From: Vicinamibacterales bacterium
GTDB lineage: Bacteria > Acidobacteriota > Vicinamibacteria > Vicinamibacterales > JAMQPK01
Assembly (NCBI GenBank): GCA_023717525.1
Contig: JAMQPK010000099.1
Span: forward strand, 1 to 64,000
Length of the DNA: 64,000 nt
Direction: 5' to 3'
The translations under genes were made by a program, and so were the position numbers. How positions within the stretch are numbered: position 1 is the first letter of the stretch; each line of letters begins with the position of its first letter. Below the pieces are notes generated by a model. The model ran no database searches. It was not told the DNA's origin and saw only the letters and a list, made by a program, of their open reading frames with translations. This document shows positions 1-8,654 of the stretch, one piece after another.

Positions 1-1
1 T

Positions 2-262
2 GCGATCAAGTACTTCATGGACAACGCCGCCAAGACCGAGAATGACGTCACCAACGAGATCGACCGCTACATTTCCTATCCCGGTCAGGCACTGGCTTAT
101 AAGGTGGGCGAACTGAAAATCAAGGAGCTTCGGGCGAGAGCACAGAAGGCGCTGGGCGAGAAGTTCGATTTGCGCGACTTCAACGATGTTGTTCTGCAGA
201 CGGGCGCCGTGCCGCTCAATATTCTCGAGCAGCGGGTCAACGAGTGGATTGCGGGGAAGTAG
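2..262 (+). CDS. DUF885 family protein, C-terminal part (gene begins outside window)
   Basis: Open frame from the window edge; C-terminus ...[39 protein letters not shown]... resembles DUF885 proteins. Confidence 0.75.
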   Translation, partial: AIKYFMDNAAKTENDVTNEIDRYISYPGQALAYKVGELKIKELRARAQKALGEKFDLRDFNDVVLQTGAVPLNILEQRVNEWIAGK

Positions 263-297
263 TCTGCACGCCGGCGCTGAAGTGCCTCGGCCGCCTG

Positions 298-606
298 TCA
301 GTCCTCGCTCAACACGTGCCGTTCTCTGAATTTCAAGTCCTTTGATCCGACGAATCCGACGCGGCTGCGCTTGGCGTCCGTCCTCAGGATCCACGCGATG
401 TCTTCCATGTCGTACAGACTCGGATGCTGGCGATTGACGTAGCTCGTGCAGGATGCGACCGCAAACGTTACGCGACTCTCGACAGCAGAGCATTCGACGA
501 TTTCATGACTAAGACTCGCCCCCTTCACGACCGTCGCGCGCCGGCACGTGTGGCAGAGGGAAGATTGCCCATTTTGTACCGTTCCACCCTGAATCTTGAT
601 ATGCAT
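298..606 (-). CDS. Hypothetical protein with CxxC motif
   Basis: 102-aa ORF with AGGGAGG ribosome-binding site about 10 nt before ATG; CHTC motif. Confidence 0.6.
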   Translation of the reverse strand: MHIKIQGGTVQNGQSSLCHTCRRATVVKGASLSHEIVECSAVESRVTFAVASCTSYVNRQHPSLYDMEDIAWILRTDAKRSRVGFVGSKDLKFRERHVLSED

Positions 607-786
607 CGCAGTCGTACCTCCCTAGTTTAGGTGCATCATCGGCCACCTCCTTCCCTGCAGACATCTGTGTGCCATGCCGACGACGATGGCATCGTCGGCG
701 GCGTTGAGTCAAGCGCCCGGCATCCGCCTGGTATTCGCATAGCATTTTTCGCACAGGTTGAGTGTGTTAGGCGTGGCGACTTCTGA

Positions 787-1188
787 AATAACGAGCGCGT
801 CTTCCTCCGGAAGGTGGCGGCACGCGGTTACCCGAACGCGCCGTTCGAGTGGGCCTGGCAGTGGGTTTTCCCCGCGACCCGGTTCTCCGTGGACCAAGCG
901 ACTGGAGAGCGGCGCCGGCATCATCTGCACGAGTCGGTCCTTCAGCGTGCCGTGAAGGATGCGGTACGTGCCGCTGGCATCCCGCGGCCTGCGACGTGCC
1001 ACTCTCTGCGGCACTCGTTCGCGACTCACCTGCTCGAGGCGGGCTATGACATCCGGACTATCCAGGAGCTGCTGGGGCATCGCGAGGTGAGCTCAACGAT
1101 GATTTATACGCACGTGTTGAACCAGGGTGGGCGTGGCGTCAGGAGCCCACTGGATCAACTCGGGGGCAAGTCGCCCTACCGGAAGTGA
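787..1188 (+). pseudogene. Integron integrase (IntI-type tyrosine recombinase), C-terminal fragment
   Basis: Contains [35 protein letters not shown] and box [40 protein letters not shown]; frame is closed by TGA at 784-786, so the N-terminal about 200 aa are missing. Confidence 0.85.
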
Positions 1189-1222
1189 TGAGATATCACG
1201 CAAGGTCTGCTGGGACGTCCGT

Positions 1223-1242
1223 GTTATGCAGATCCGCATAAC
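1223..1242. repeat. Near-perfect palindrome GTTATGC-AGATCC-GCATAAC
   Basis: 7-bp perfect arms with GATC centre, 35 bp after the integrase fragment. Confidence 0.6.
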
Positions 1243-1446
1243 GCCCCACGCGACGGGCGCAGTCCTTCGGTGGGATGACCCCGGGATTATTGGGCTTGCG
1301 GACAAAATTGCGCCAGATCGAGAGGCGCGCTAGACTGCGAGGCCGAGCCGACTAAGGGATTATCGAGTTCAGCCTACTACTTGTTAGGCACTCAAATAAA
1401 TCGCGGACTTGGCGGTATACTCGAAAGACACGGGACCCAGCCAACC

Positions 1447-1695
1447 ATGGCAGCTAAGCCAACAGTCGTTCACAGCGACCCGGAGATCCTTGGGGGCACA
1501 CCTGTGTTTGTTGGCACCCGCGTTCCCGTCCAGTCTCTCTTTGACTATCTCGAGGGTGGGGACACACTCGACGAATTTCTGCGACAGTTTCCTTCCGTTA
1601 AGCGCGCTCAGGCTGTTGCGGCGCTCGAACTTGCTCGCGACACGTTGTTGACCAGTGCGCGTCCTGACTTGACGAAAATCTTCCTCACGACCTAG
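1447..1695 (+). CDS. DUF433 domain antitoxin-like protein
   Basis: VVHSDPEILGGTPVFVGTRVPVQSLFDYLEGGDTLDEFLRQFPSVKRAQAVAALE is typical DUF433. Confidence 0.8.
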   Translation: MAAKPTVVHSDPEILGGTPVFVGTRVPVQSLFDYLEGGDTLDEFLRQFPSVKRAQAVAALELARDTLLTSARPDLTKIFLTT

Positions 1696-1976
1696 CTTCG
1701 GAGCTGGTGGGGCACGATGTGGCCACCGTCCAGGGCTTCGGCTGGGCGGGCATCAAGAACGGCGAGTTGCTGCGGCAGGCATCGGGCAAGATAGACGCCT
1801 TTCTCACCATGGATCGCAATCTCGAGGTTCAACAGAAGCTCGACGGGCTTTCGTTCGGCATCGTCGTCATTCGGGCTCGGTCAAATCGGGTGGAGGATCT
1901 TCGGCCACTCGTCAGCGACATCTTGGCTGCGCTGGGGCACATCGAAGCGGGGAAGATCCAGCGCGTTGGTGCCTAA
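1655..1976 (+). pseudogene. DUF5615 (PIN-like) toxin with apparent N-terminal frameshift
   Basis: Frame encodes LDENLPHDLASELVGHDVATVQGFGWAGIKNGELL... but the start region GTG CGC GTC CTG (1655-1666) is one base out of frame with CTT GAC GAA AAT (1668 onward). Confidence 0.6.
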
Positions 1977-2044
1977 CCGGCGTTTGCAGCCGTCGCCGGC
2001 CGGTGCCATCATGAGCCAGCGCGGCTGAAACGCGATCGTTAGGC
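1971..2044 (+). other. attC recombination site
   Basis: GCCTAAC ... GTTAGGC; inner arms GCGTTTGCAGCC / GGCTGAAACGC pair with a single extrahelical base. Confidence 0.88.
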
Positions 2045-2064
2045 GGCTCTTCTCTTCATCGCTC

Positions 2065-2562
2065 ATGAACGAAATCCCTTCTGCGGCGTGGGCTATTGGC
2101 GGTTTCGCACTGGCTCATGCGGCCTGGATTGTCTCGGATCAACAGGACCTATTGGCGCCGTTCGCGATTGTCGAACGATCAGGGCGCCGAGAACTTCAGC
2201 CCTTTGAAGCGGATACGCAAGTGGAGGCGATTGCGGCGGGGAAGAAGTCGATGGCGGTGTGGAGTGCCACGGCCGATGCCTGGGCGTTTGCTCGCGAGGG
2301 AATGTTCAGGGAGAGCGGAGCTGGCTCTGACGTTGTGGTGGTCGACTTCTGGGCGAATGGGATGCAGGGGCCGGCCACGATTATTCAGCGGTTTCGCCGA
2401 GCGTCAGAAGGTTCGGAATTCACACTCGAGAGCGTTCCGATCGTGTCTGTCTTGGGAGAGCTCCTCGCCGATCCTCAAGGACTCGTTGAGCGCCGCTTGG
2501 CATCTGGTATTCGGGAGCATCCAAAGGGAGCAGACTTGTGGCAGACATGGCTTGGTCCGTAG
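2065..2562 (+). CDS. Hypothetical cassette protein
   Basis: 165-aa ORF filling the cassette between two attC sites. Confidence 0.6.
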   Translation: MNEIPSAAWAIGGFALAHAAWIVSDQQDLLAPFAIVERSGRRELQPFEADTQVEAIAAGKKSMAVWSATADAWAFAREGMFRESGAGSDVVVVDFWANGMQGPATIIQRFRRASEGSEFTLESVPIVSVLGELLADPQGLVERRLASGIREHPKGADLWQTWLGP

Positions 2563-2566
2563 GGCC

Positions 2567-2651
2567 GCCTAACAGGCGCTGGAGCCGTCGCGCCAACTGT
2601 CTGTGCTAACGTGCCGCCGCGCGGCGCGCGGCCCATTCGCGGACGTTAGAC
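2567..2651 (+). other. attC-like site
   Basis: GCCTAAC ... GTTAGAC core sites at cassette boundary. Confidence 0.65.
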
Positions 2652-2670
2652 CGCCCAGGGAAAAAGAACG

Positions 2671-3405
2671 ATGGCTGACTGGTTCGAGACGTTGGCGACA
2701 AGACGTGAGCTTTCGGCCGACGCTGCCTCTGAGTTGTATCACCGAGGCTTCATCGTTCTGCCTGGGCCAGTGCCACCAAAGCGTATGGAATCGTTCACCG
2801 ACGCGTTCACCGAGGCCATGTCGTCGGCATCAGACCCGGACGTGAGGGTCGGCAGCACGAGCACGCGCGTCAGCGATTTCGTGAATCGCGGAACGGACTT
2901 CGACGCGCTCTACATATTCCCCCCTTTGCTCGACGCCTGCTGCCGCGTCATCGGCCAGCCATTCAAGCTCAGCTCGCTGCAGGCACGGACGCTTAGGCCG
3001 CACACTCCCGCACAAGAGCTGCACGTCGACGTCCGGCGCGACTGCGCCGATTGGCCACTCCTCGGCTTCATCCTGATGATCGATGAGTTTCGGCACGAGA
3101 ATGGCGCCACGCGCTTCGTGCCTGGATCGCACGAGTGGTTGAGCGCACCGGAGGGTACCATTTCCGATCTTCGGGCCGACCGGACCGATCAGGTGCTGGC
3201 GCGAGGTCCTGCGGGCTCACTCCTGATCTTCAACGGGTCGGCGTGGCACGGCCATACCGCGAACACGTCGGACGCGCCGCGGCGATCGCTCCAAGGCGCG
3301 TTCATTCCCCGCCACGGGCAGGCGGCGACCGACTTTGCAGCTCGCATGCAACCGGAAACCCGTGCGCGGCTGAGTGCACTCGCGCGACATCTGCTGGCTG
3401 CGTGA
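2671..3405 (+). CDS. Phytanoyl-CoA dioxygenase family protein
   Basis: LHVDVRRD ... GATRFVPGSHEW ... WHGHTANTSDAPRRSLQGAFIPR pattern of Fe(II)/2OG PhyH family. Confidence 0.8.
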   Translation: MADWFETLATRRELSADAASELYHRGFIVLPGPVPPKRMESFTDAFTEAMSSASDPDVRVGSTSTRVSDFVNRGTDFDALYIFPPLLDACCRVIGQPFKLSSLQARTLRPHTPAQELHVDVRRDCADWPLLGFILMIDEFRHENGATRFVPGSHEWLSAPEGTISDLRADRTDQVLARGPAGSLLIFNGSAWHGHTANTSDAPRRSLQGAFIPRHGQAATDFAARMQPETRARLSALARHLLAA

Positions 3406-3447
3406 TGGTCGTCTTGGTCATCACAAGAAGTCTCGCCGATGCGGGCG

Positions 3448-3475
3448 GTCTAACCAGCGGTTGCAGCCATTAGGC
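3448..3475 (+). other. Degenerate or truncated attC
   Basis: GTCTAACCAGCGGTTGCAGCC followed at once by ATTAGGC; the second half-site arm is missing. Confidence 0.55.
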
Positions 3476-3555
3476 CTCACGACGACGAGTTCGAGATAGT
3501 GTGTCTCCCAACGGGTGACACCAACAAACTCAAGGAAGCAAAGGGAGGGCTCTCA

Positions 3556-3996
3556 ATGAGGGGCGAGAAGATCTATGAGTACGATCTCGATGTTACGGGA
3601 GTGACAGACTACGGCGTTACGTTGGAGTCTGTTCTTTCGGGCCAGGAAAGAGTCCCGCCGCAGGGGGTTCGCATCGACGTCGCCTTTGAGGGCCGTGCTG
3701 TAGGCCGGTTGGCTGGGCGAGTGCGGGACATCGACTATCTCCGGATGCGCGCCGACGGCCGCATCGACCTTGATATTCGCGCAGTCGTTGAAACTGAGAA
3801 CGGTCGCAGGATTGCGCTGTCTGCCGACGGCGTGGCGATGCCGCGCATGGCTGAGCCGATCGCCGACCTTTTTGAGAACGTCAGCCTCAGCACGGCGGCC
3901 GAGGAATACGTCTGGGTCAACACGCGACAGGTGTGGGGGGTTGGGACTGTGAATCTTGCTGTCGGCAAGATTCACATCGACGGATACATGCAGTGA
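3556..3996 (+). CDS. DUF3237-like protein
   Basis: ORF with ...EEYVWVNTRQVWGVGTVNLAVGKIHIDGYMQ ending. Confidence 0.6.
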   Translation: MRGEKIYEYDLDVTGVTDYGVTLESVLSGQERVPPQGVRIDVAFEGRAVGRLAGRVRDIDYLRMRADGRIDLDIRAVVETENGRRIALSADGVAMPRMAEPIADLFENVSLSTAAEEYVWVNTRQVWGVGTVNLAVGKIHIDGYMQ

Positions 3997-4156
3997 ACTT
4001 CCGGGTTCCTTGCTGAAGCGCACAGAGGAACAGAATGGGGCCTGACACGGCATGCAGCCGACAGTGCGCGGCGGACGCTGGCCGCACTGCGGCTGATGCC
4101 TGCCGTTCGGCTGACAACGAAACACCGATCACGCTGACAATGGTAGAATCCTGAAC

Positions 4157-4336
4157 ATGGCAACCACGGAGAAACAGCGGGCGATCGAGGCACTCAAGAC
4201 TCTGCCTGAGCGGGCAACGATCGAAGACGCCATCGAACGCCTGTGCTTCATCGCGAAGATCGAAGAGGGCCTTCGGCAATCCGAGGCTGGTCAGCTCGTG
4301 TCGCATGACGAGGTCAAGAAACAGTTCTTGCCGTGA
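4157..4336 (+). CDS. Antitoxin of a RelE/ParE-type pair (59 aa, not in ORF track)
   Basis: ATG 4157 gives MATTEKQRAIEALKTLPERATIEDAIERLCFIAKIEEGLRQSEAGQLVSHDEVKKQFLP; 4-bp GTGA overlap with the toxin gene. Confidence 0.82.
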   Translation: MATTEKQRAIEALKTLPERATIEDAIERLCFIAKIEEGLRQSEAGQLVSHDEVKKQFLP

Positions 4337-4626
4337 GAATTGTTCGCTGGACACATCAAGCCCGTTCCGATCTCGCTGCCATTCGCGCCTTCATCAGTCA
4401 AGACTCCCCTCACTACGCATCGGTCGTCGTGGCCCAGCTCATTGCCACAACCGACCGACTGATCACGTTTCCTGAATCGGGGCGGGCGGTTCCAGAATTC
4501 GATAACCCGCTTGTTCGCGAGATCGTCCATCGACCGTACCGAATCGTCTATCGGCTCGTGGGCGTCGACCAGGTTCACATCCTGACGGTCCATCACGGAT
4601 CTCAGAGATTTCCTTCGGATCTCTAA
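4333..4626 (+). CDS. RelE/ParE family toxin
   Basis: MRIVRWTHQARSDLAAIRAFISQDSPHYA...YRIVYRLVGVDQVHILTVHHGSQ. Confidence 0.85.
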   Translation: MRIVRWTHQARSDLAAIRAFISQDSPHYASVVVAQLIATTDRLITFPESGRAVPEFDNPLVREIVHRPYRIVYRLVGVDQVHILTVHHGSQRFPSDL

Positions 4627-4714
4627 CTGGGCAGCCCAGCATGCGCTGGACCCGACGCGCGCAGTCCGTGCTAACGTGCCGCCGCGGCGCGCGGCTCATT
4701 CGCGGACGTTAGGC
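4621..4714 (+). other. attC-like site
   Basis: CTCTAAC ... GTTAGGC; its 3' half closely matches that of the 2567-2651 site. Confidence 0.6.
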
Positions 4715-4748
4715 AGATCTGCGCTGGATCTGACGGTCACCAGAGAAG

Positions 4749-5222
4749 TCAGCTCGCGTCCTTCTCCAGGTCGCCTGGCACGCCCATCTCGTCGGTGCTG
4801 GGGATCCTGGCGTCGGCTCCTGGACTCTGCACGGGCGCGCTCGGGAGGGAATCACCCATCTTGCGTGTGTCATCCGCAGTCTGGCGTGTGTGCTCAGCGT
4901 TACGCCGGGCCTGTTCGCTTGCGTCGCGTGTCTCCTCGCCAACACGTCGCAGGCCCTCGTCCGCGACTCGCGAGGTTTCCGCCTTGTCACGCTGTTCCTC
5001 GGCGACCGCGCGCTGCTGCTCGGCCGACGCGCGCTGCCCTTCGGCCACCTCGCGTTGCCCCTCGGCCACCTCGCGCTGCGCTTCGGCTACCTCGCGCTGT
5101 GCCTCGGCCACGTCGCGCTGCTCCTTGGCCAGCCCGGTTCTTTCCGTTGCCGGCGCGCCCGGGTCGTCCGGGCCGTCAGCATGGTGGTCCGGGGTGCGCG
5201 GGCCGGAGGGGTCGGAATCCAT
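4749..5222 (-). CDS. Heptad-repeat coiled-coil protein
   Basis: EQRDVAEAQREVAEAQREVAEGQREVAEGQRASAEQQRAVAEEQRDKAE heptads; the opposite-strand ORFs are its antisense. Confidence 0.55.
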   Translation of the reverse strand: MDSDPSGPRTPDHHADGPDDPGAPATERTGLAKEQRDVAEAQREVAEAQREVAEGQREVAEGQRASAEQQRAVAEEQRDKAETSRVADEGLRRVGEETRDASEQARRNAEHTRQTADDTRKMGDSLPSAPVQSPGADARIPSTDEMGVPGDLEKDAS

Positions 5223-5570
5223 CAATGCTCTGACCTGTAAGAATACCAGTTATACGGCGCCGCCCATGTCAATGTCTTCACAGCTCATGTCAATGTTGGG
5301 TTCTTTCGTGGCGCCGAGATTGCCGATCCGGAGGGCCTGTTGGAAGGCACAGGCAAATTCATGCGCCATGTGAAACTCAGTCCCGAACGTGACGTCGAAG
5401 CCACGGCTCTGCAGAAGCTACTCGAAACTGGATACACTGATATGAAGAGGCGCCTGTCCTCCAATGGGTTAATTGCAGGGCATTTCATGAAGACTTCCCG
5501 TTTGTGCTCTTCACCTTCATGTCGCTGCATTCGCTGCCGCTTGATTCGTCGCTGGCGACGGAGATGAACC

Positions 5571-5577
5571 GTTAGGC
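5571..5577 (+). other. Right-hand core site (GTTAGGC) of an attC whose left end is unclear
   Basis: GTTAGGC 11 bp before the next cassette ORF. Confidence 0.45.
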
Positions 5578-5587
5578 GGACACTGCT

Positions 5588-6016
5588 ATGGCTGTACCGG
5601 ACCATCTTCTACGATTCCCGACCGGCGCAGCGATTGACTCGTTGGCGAAGCGCTTCGATCTGCCGAACACACGCGACATGCAGGATTGGGAATGGGAGGT
5701 GGCGGATCGGTCGCGGATCGACGAGTTCATGTCCGCCTACGAGAGCGGGGACCTCTCGGAGGACGAGCAGTTCGTCCTGATGGAGATTCTTCTTCAGTCA
5801 TTCGCCGACCTCGAAGCGCCGCTCGAGGTTGATGATCGATGGGCTCGCGTACTTCGATGGTTGGACGAGAACATTGACGTTCATGCCCATTCGGTCTGGT
5901 ACTGGTCGGATCTCGACCAGGAGATGGACAAGTACGAAGGCTGGTCCGTTACCCCGTTCGTCCGCGAAGTCCTCGTGAAGCACCGCAGCAGACTCGATCC
6001 TGAAGGCGAGGCGTGA
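5588..6016 (+). CDS. Hypothetical cassette protein, acidic
   Basis: 142-aa ORF starting right after a GTTAGGC site and ending before GCCTAAC (6057-6063). Confidence 0.6.
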   Translation: MAVPDHLLRFPTGAAIDSLAKRFDLPNTRDMQDWEWEVADRSRIDEFMSAYESGDLSEDEQFVLMEILLQSFADLEAPLEVDDRWARVLRWLDENIDVHAHSVWYWSDLDQEMDKYEGWSVTPFVREVLVKHRSRLDPEGEA

Positions 6017-6056
6017 TCGCTGGCATCAACCAGGCTGACGCCATCTGCTACGAGCT

Positions 6057-6063
6057 GCCTAAC
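6057..6063 (+). other. Left core site (GCCTAAC) of a truncated attC at the array end
   Basis: GCCTAACCAGCGGAGGCGG... with no matching GTTRRRY before the next chromosomal gene. Confidence 0.5.
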
Positions 6064-6106
6064 CAGCGGAGGCGGACGCCGCCCGATTTGGAAGCACTGC
6101 AGACGG

Positions 6107-6469
6107 CTATCGGGGCGTCACAACGATCTCGCCCTTCATCTTGCCGTGGCCCATCCCGCAGAAACTCGCACACTTGAACTCGTAGGTTCCCGGCTTGCCG
6201 GCGGTGAACGTCACGGTCGCCGGCTTTCCTTTCTCGAACGTCACTTTCTGGACTCCCAGATCCTTGCACTCGAAGCCGTGCTTGGCGTCCAGGCTCGTCA
6301 GGTGCAGTTCCAGCGTCTCGCCGGCCTTCACCTCAATCTTGCGAGCGTCGAACTCGTATTTCTTGGCGGTGATTTCCACCACTCGGGCATGCGCCGGTTG
6401 AGCCTGCGCACGCATCATCCCGCACAGGCCCACCACGCCCGCCAACACCAATGTCATTGTCGTGCGCAT
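6107..6469 (-). CDS. Cupredoxin / cytochrome c oxidase subunit II-like protein
   Basis: CASFCGMGHGKM matches the CuA ligand pattern C-x3-C-x3-H-x2-M; signal peptide MRTTMTLVLAGVVGLCG. Confidence 0.75.
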   Translation of the reverse strand: MRTTMTLVLAGVVGLCGMMRAQAQPAHARVVEITAKKYEFDARKIEVKAGETLELHLTSLDAKHGFECKDLGVQKVTFEKGKPATVTFTAGKPGTYEFKCASFCGMGHGKMKGEIVVTPR

Positions 6470-6470
6470 G

Positions 6471-7013
6471 TCAGTCGTCATCCCCCCTGGCCCAGTATCG
6501 CGAGTACTCGTCCAGGAACGCAAGCGTCTCGAACGATCGCATCCGATCAAGGAAGAGGACGCCATCGAGGTGATCGGCCTCGTGTTGAATCACGCGCGCC
6601 GGAAAGTCCTGAGACGTGAAGTCGATCGTCGCACCAAAGCGATCCATCGCGCTCACTTTGATCGTGATCGCGCGCGGCACTCGTCCGCGAATGTCGGGAA
6701 TGCTGAGGCAGCCTTCCCAGTCCTCGCGCATGTGGGGACCGATGGGTGTGACAATGGGGTTGATAAACACCATCGGCTCACGATCCGAAGACAACGGGTC
6801 CTCTTCGGCGGGGTTGATGGCGGCTACGAAAATGCGCAGACCCTCGTGAATCTGCGGGGCCGCGAGGCCGACGCCATGGTACTCGTGCATGGTGTCGATC
6901 ATGTCGTCGATCAGCTTCTGCATCGACGGCTGCTTCAGCTCGGCGCGCTCGATCTCGCGGGCGCGCGTCCGCAGCACCGGATGGCCCAGGCGGGCAACTT
7001 TCAGTAGCGACAT
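6471..7013 (-). CDS. def: Peptide deformylase
   Basis: GVGLAAPQ, EGCLSIP and HEADHLDG motifs. Confidence 0.95.
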   Translation of the reverse strand: MSLLKVARLGHPVLRTRAREIERAELKQPSMQKLIDDMIDTMHEYHGVGLAAPQIHEGLRIFVAAINPAEEDPLSSDREPMVFINPIVTPIGPHMREDWEGCLSIPDIRGRVPRAITIKVSAMDRFGATIDFTSQDFPARVIQHEADHLDGVLFLDRMRSFETLAFLDEYSRYWARGDDD

Positions 7014-7049
7014 AACTTCAGCCAATTATCCAATCAATCCAACAATGTT

Positions 7050-7070
7050 CCAATCTTCAATCTTCAATGC
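7050..7070. repeat. Short heptamer repeat (CCAATCT/TCAATCT/TCAATGC), within a CAAT-rich spacer
   Basis: Three consecutive 7-nt units upstream of def. Confidence 0.6.
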
Positions 7071-7114
7071 ACAGTCACTATCGGGTCCTGTCTCCAGGTC
7101 CGATATGATTAGGT

Positions 7115-7594
7115 ATGCAGTATCTGCGGACCGCCCTCATATTGATCGTCATCATGGCCTCGACCGCCTGTTTCGGGCTCGAAGATCTCCTGGGCGGAAA
7201 GTCGCCGACGAGCCCAAGCGAGACCACGTCGGCGTCGACGACCATCCGGTCCTATCTCGGAACCTGGGTTGGGCCGACGATTACGTCCTACCCGACGGCG
7301 CAGAGCTGCGGAAACATGCAGTGGAAAGTCACGTCGCAATCGGGAGCGCAGATCAGCGGAGATTTTCAAGCGACGTGCGCGAGCGGCACCACGCTGGCCG
7401 GCACGGTCGTGGCCACACACGGCGACACAACCATTCCCTGGGCCGCGTCTGGGACAGCAACCCAGGGAGGAAACACCTGCACGTTCTCGCTGACTGGATC
7501 GGGAACGTTCCAGGGAACGTCGAACATTCTCATCAACTACGCCGGCACCGTGTGCTCGCTGCCCGTAAGCGGATCGGAAACGATTACGCGATAG
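7115..7594 (+). CDS. Putative lipoprotein
   Basis: N-terminal [19 protein letters not shown] lipobox. Confidence 0.6.
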   Translation: MQYLRTALILIVIMASTACFGLEDLLGGKSPTSPSETTSASTTIRSYLGTWVGPTITSYPTAQSCGNMQWKVTSQSGAQISGDFQATCASGTTLAGTVVATHGDTTIPWAASGTATQGGNTCTFSLTGSGTFQGTSNILINYAGTVCSLPVSGSETITR

Positions 7595-8654
7595 TCACGT
7601 CCTTGTTCAGGTAGACATCCTGAATCGCGTTCAGCAGCCCGACCCCCTCCTTCATCGGACGCTGAAACGCCTTGCGTCCGGAGATCAGCCCCATACCACC
7701 GGCGCGCTTGTTGATGACGGCGGTCTTGACCGCTTCCTTCAGGTCGCTCTCGCCCGACGAGGCGCCACCGGAATTAATCAGTCCGGCGCGACCCATGTAG
7801 CAGTTGGCCAACTGATAGCGCGTGAGGTCGATCGGGTGATCGGATGACAGCTCCGAATACACCTTCTTGTGCGTCTTGCCGAAATTGACGGCGTTGTAGC
7901 CGCCGTTATTCTCCGGCAGCTTCTGCTTGATGATGTCGGCCTGGATCGTCACACCCAGGTGGTTCGCCTGGCCGGTAAGATCGGCGGCAACGTGATAGTC
8001 GGCTTCTTTGGTCTTGAACGCCGGATTCCGAAGGTAGCACCACAACACGGTGAACATGCCGAGCTCGTGCGCCTGATGGAACTGCTCGGTGACTTCCTGA
8101 ATCTGCCGCTTGGACTCTTCCGACCCGAAGTAGATCGTCGCGCCCACGCCTTTCGCGCCCATCTCGTATGCCTGCCGGATGTTCGCGAAGCGAATCTGAT
8201 CGTACGCGTTGGGGTACGACAGAAACTCGTTGTGATTCACCTTCAGCAGGAACGGGATCTTGTGCGCGTACTTCCGCGCGACCGATCCGAGCACGCCCAG
8301 CGTCGACGCTACGGCGTTGCAGCCGCCTTCGATCGCCAGCTTGACGATGTTCTCCGGATCGAAATACGCGGGGTTCGGCGCAAAGGACGCTCCCGCAGAG
8401 TGTTCGATCCCCTGATCGACGGGAAGGATCGACACGTATCCGGTGCCGCCCAGGCGTCCGTGATCCAGCATCGACTGCAGGCTGCCGAGCACGGGTGTCG
8501 GACGATCCGAAAGGCTGTAAATCCGCTCGACATAGTCCGGTCCGGGCAGATGCAGCGTGTCCCTCGAAATCGTCTTGCACTGATGCTGAAGCAGGCTGGC
8601 GCCTTCGGCGCCCAGAATGTCTTCAATCTTCGAACTAACACTTTGAACGGCCAT
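7584..8654 (-). CDS. fbaB: Class I fructose-bisphosphate aldolase (DhnA type)
   Basis: [46 protein letters not shown] and conserved C-terminal region. Confidence 0.88.
   Translation of the reverse strand: MAVQSVSSKIEDILGAEGASLLQHQCKTISRDTLHLPGPDYVERIYSLSDRPTPVLGSLQSMLDHGRLGGTGYVSILPVDQGIEHSAGASFAPNPAYFDPENIVKLAIEGGCNAVASTLGVLGSVARKYAHKIPFLLKVNHNEFLSYPNAYDQIRFANIRQAYEMGAKGVGATIYFGSEESKRQIQEVTEQFHQAHELGMFTVLWCYLRNPAFKTKEADYHVAADLTGQANHLGVTIQADIIKQKLPENNGGYNAVNFGKTHKKVYSELSSDHPIDLTRYQLANCYMGRAGLINSGGASSGESDLKEAVKTAVINKRAGGMGLISGRKAFQRPMKEGVGLLNAIQDVYLNKDVTIA

Larger units (their letters stand above)
1383..6063 (+). mobile_element. Integron-type gene cassette array
   Basis: Repeated GTTRRRY / RYYYAAC core sites bracketing single small genes, adjacent to an intI fragment; at least one complete foldable attC. 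Confidence 0.8.

Noticed and set aside
3997-4156. attC between the DUF3237-like gene and the toxin-antitoxin pair
   Set aside because: No RYYYAAC/GTTRRRY pair found; the genes may share one cassette or the site has decayed.
4676-5373. Plus-strand Arg/Ala/Pro-rich ORFs
   Set aside because: Low-complexity antisense of the heptad coiled-coil frame; no ribosome-binding site or family resemblance.
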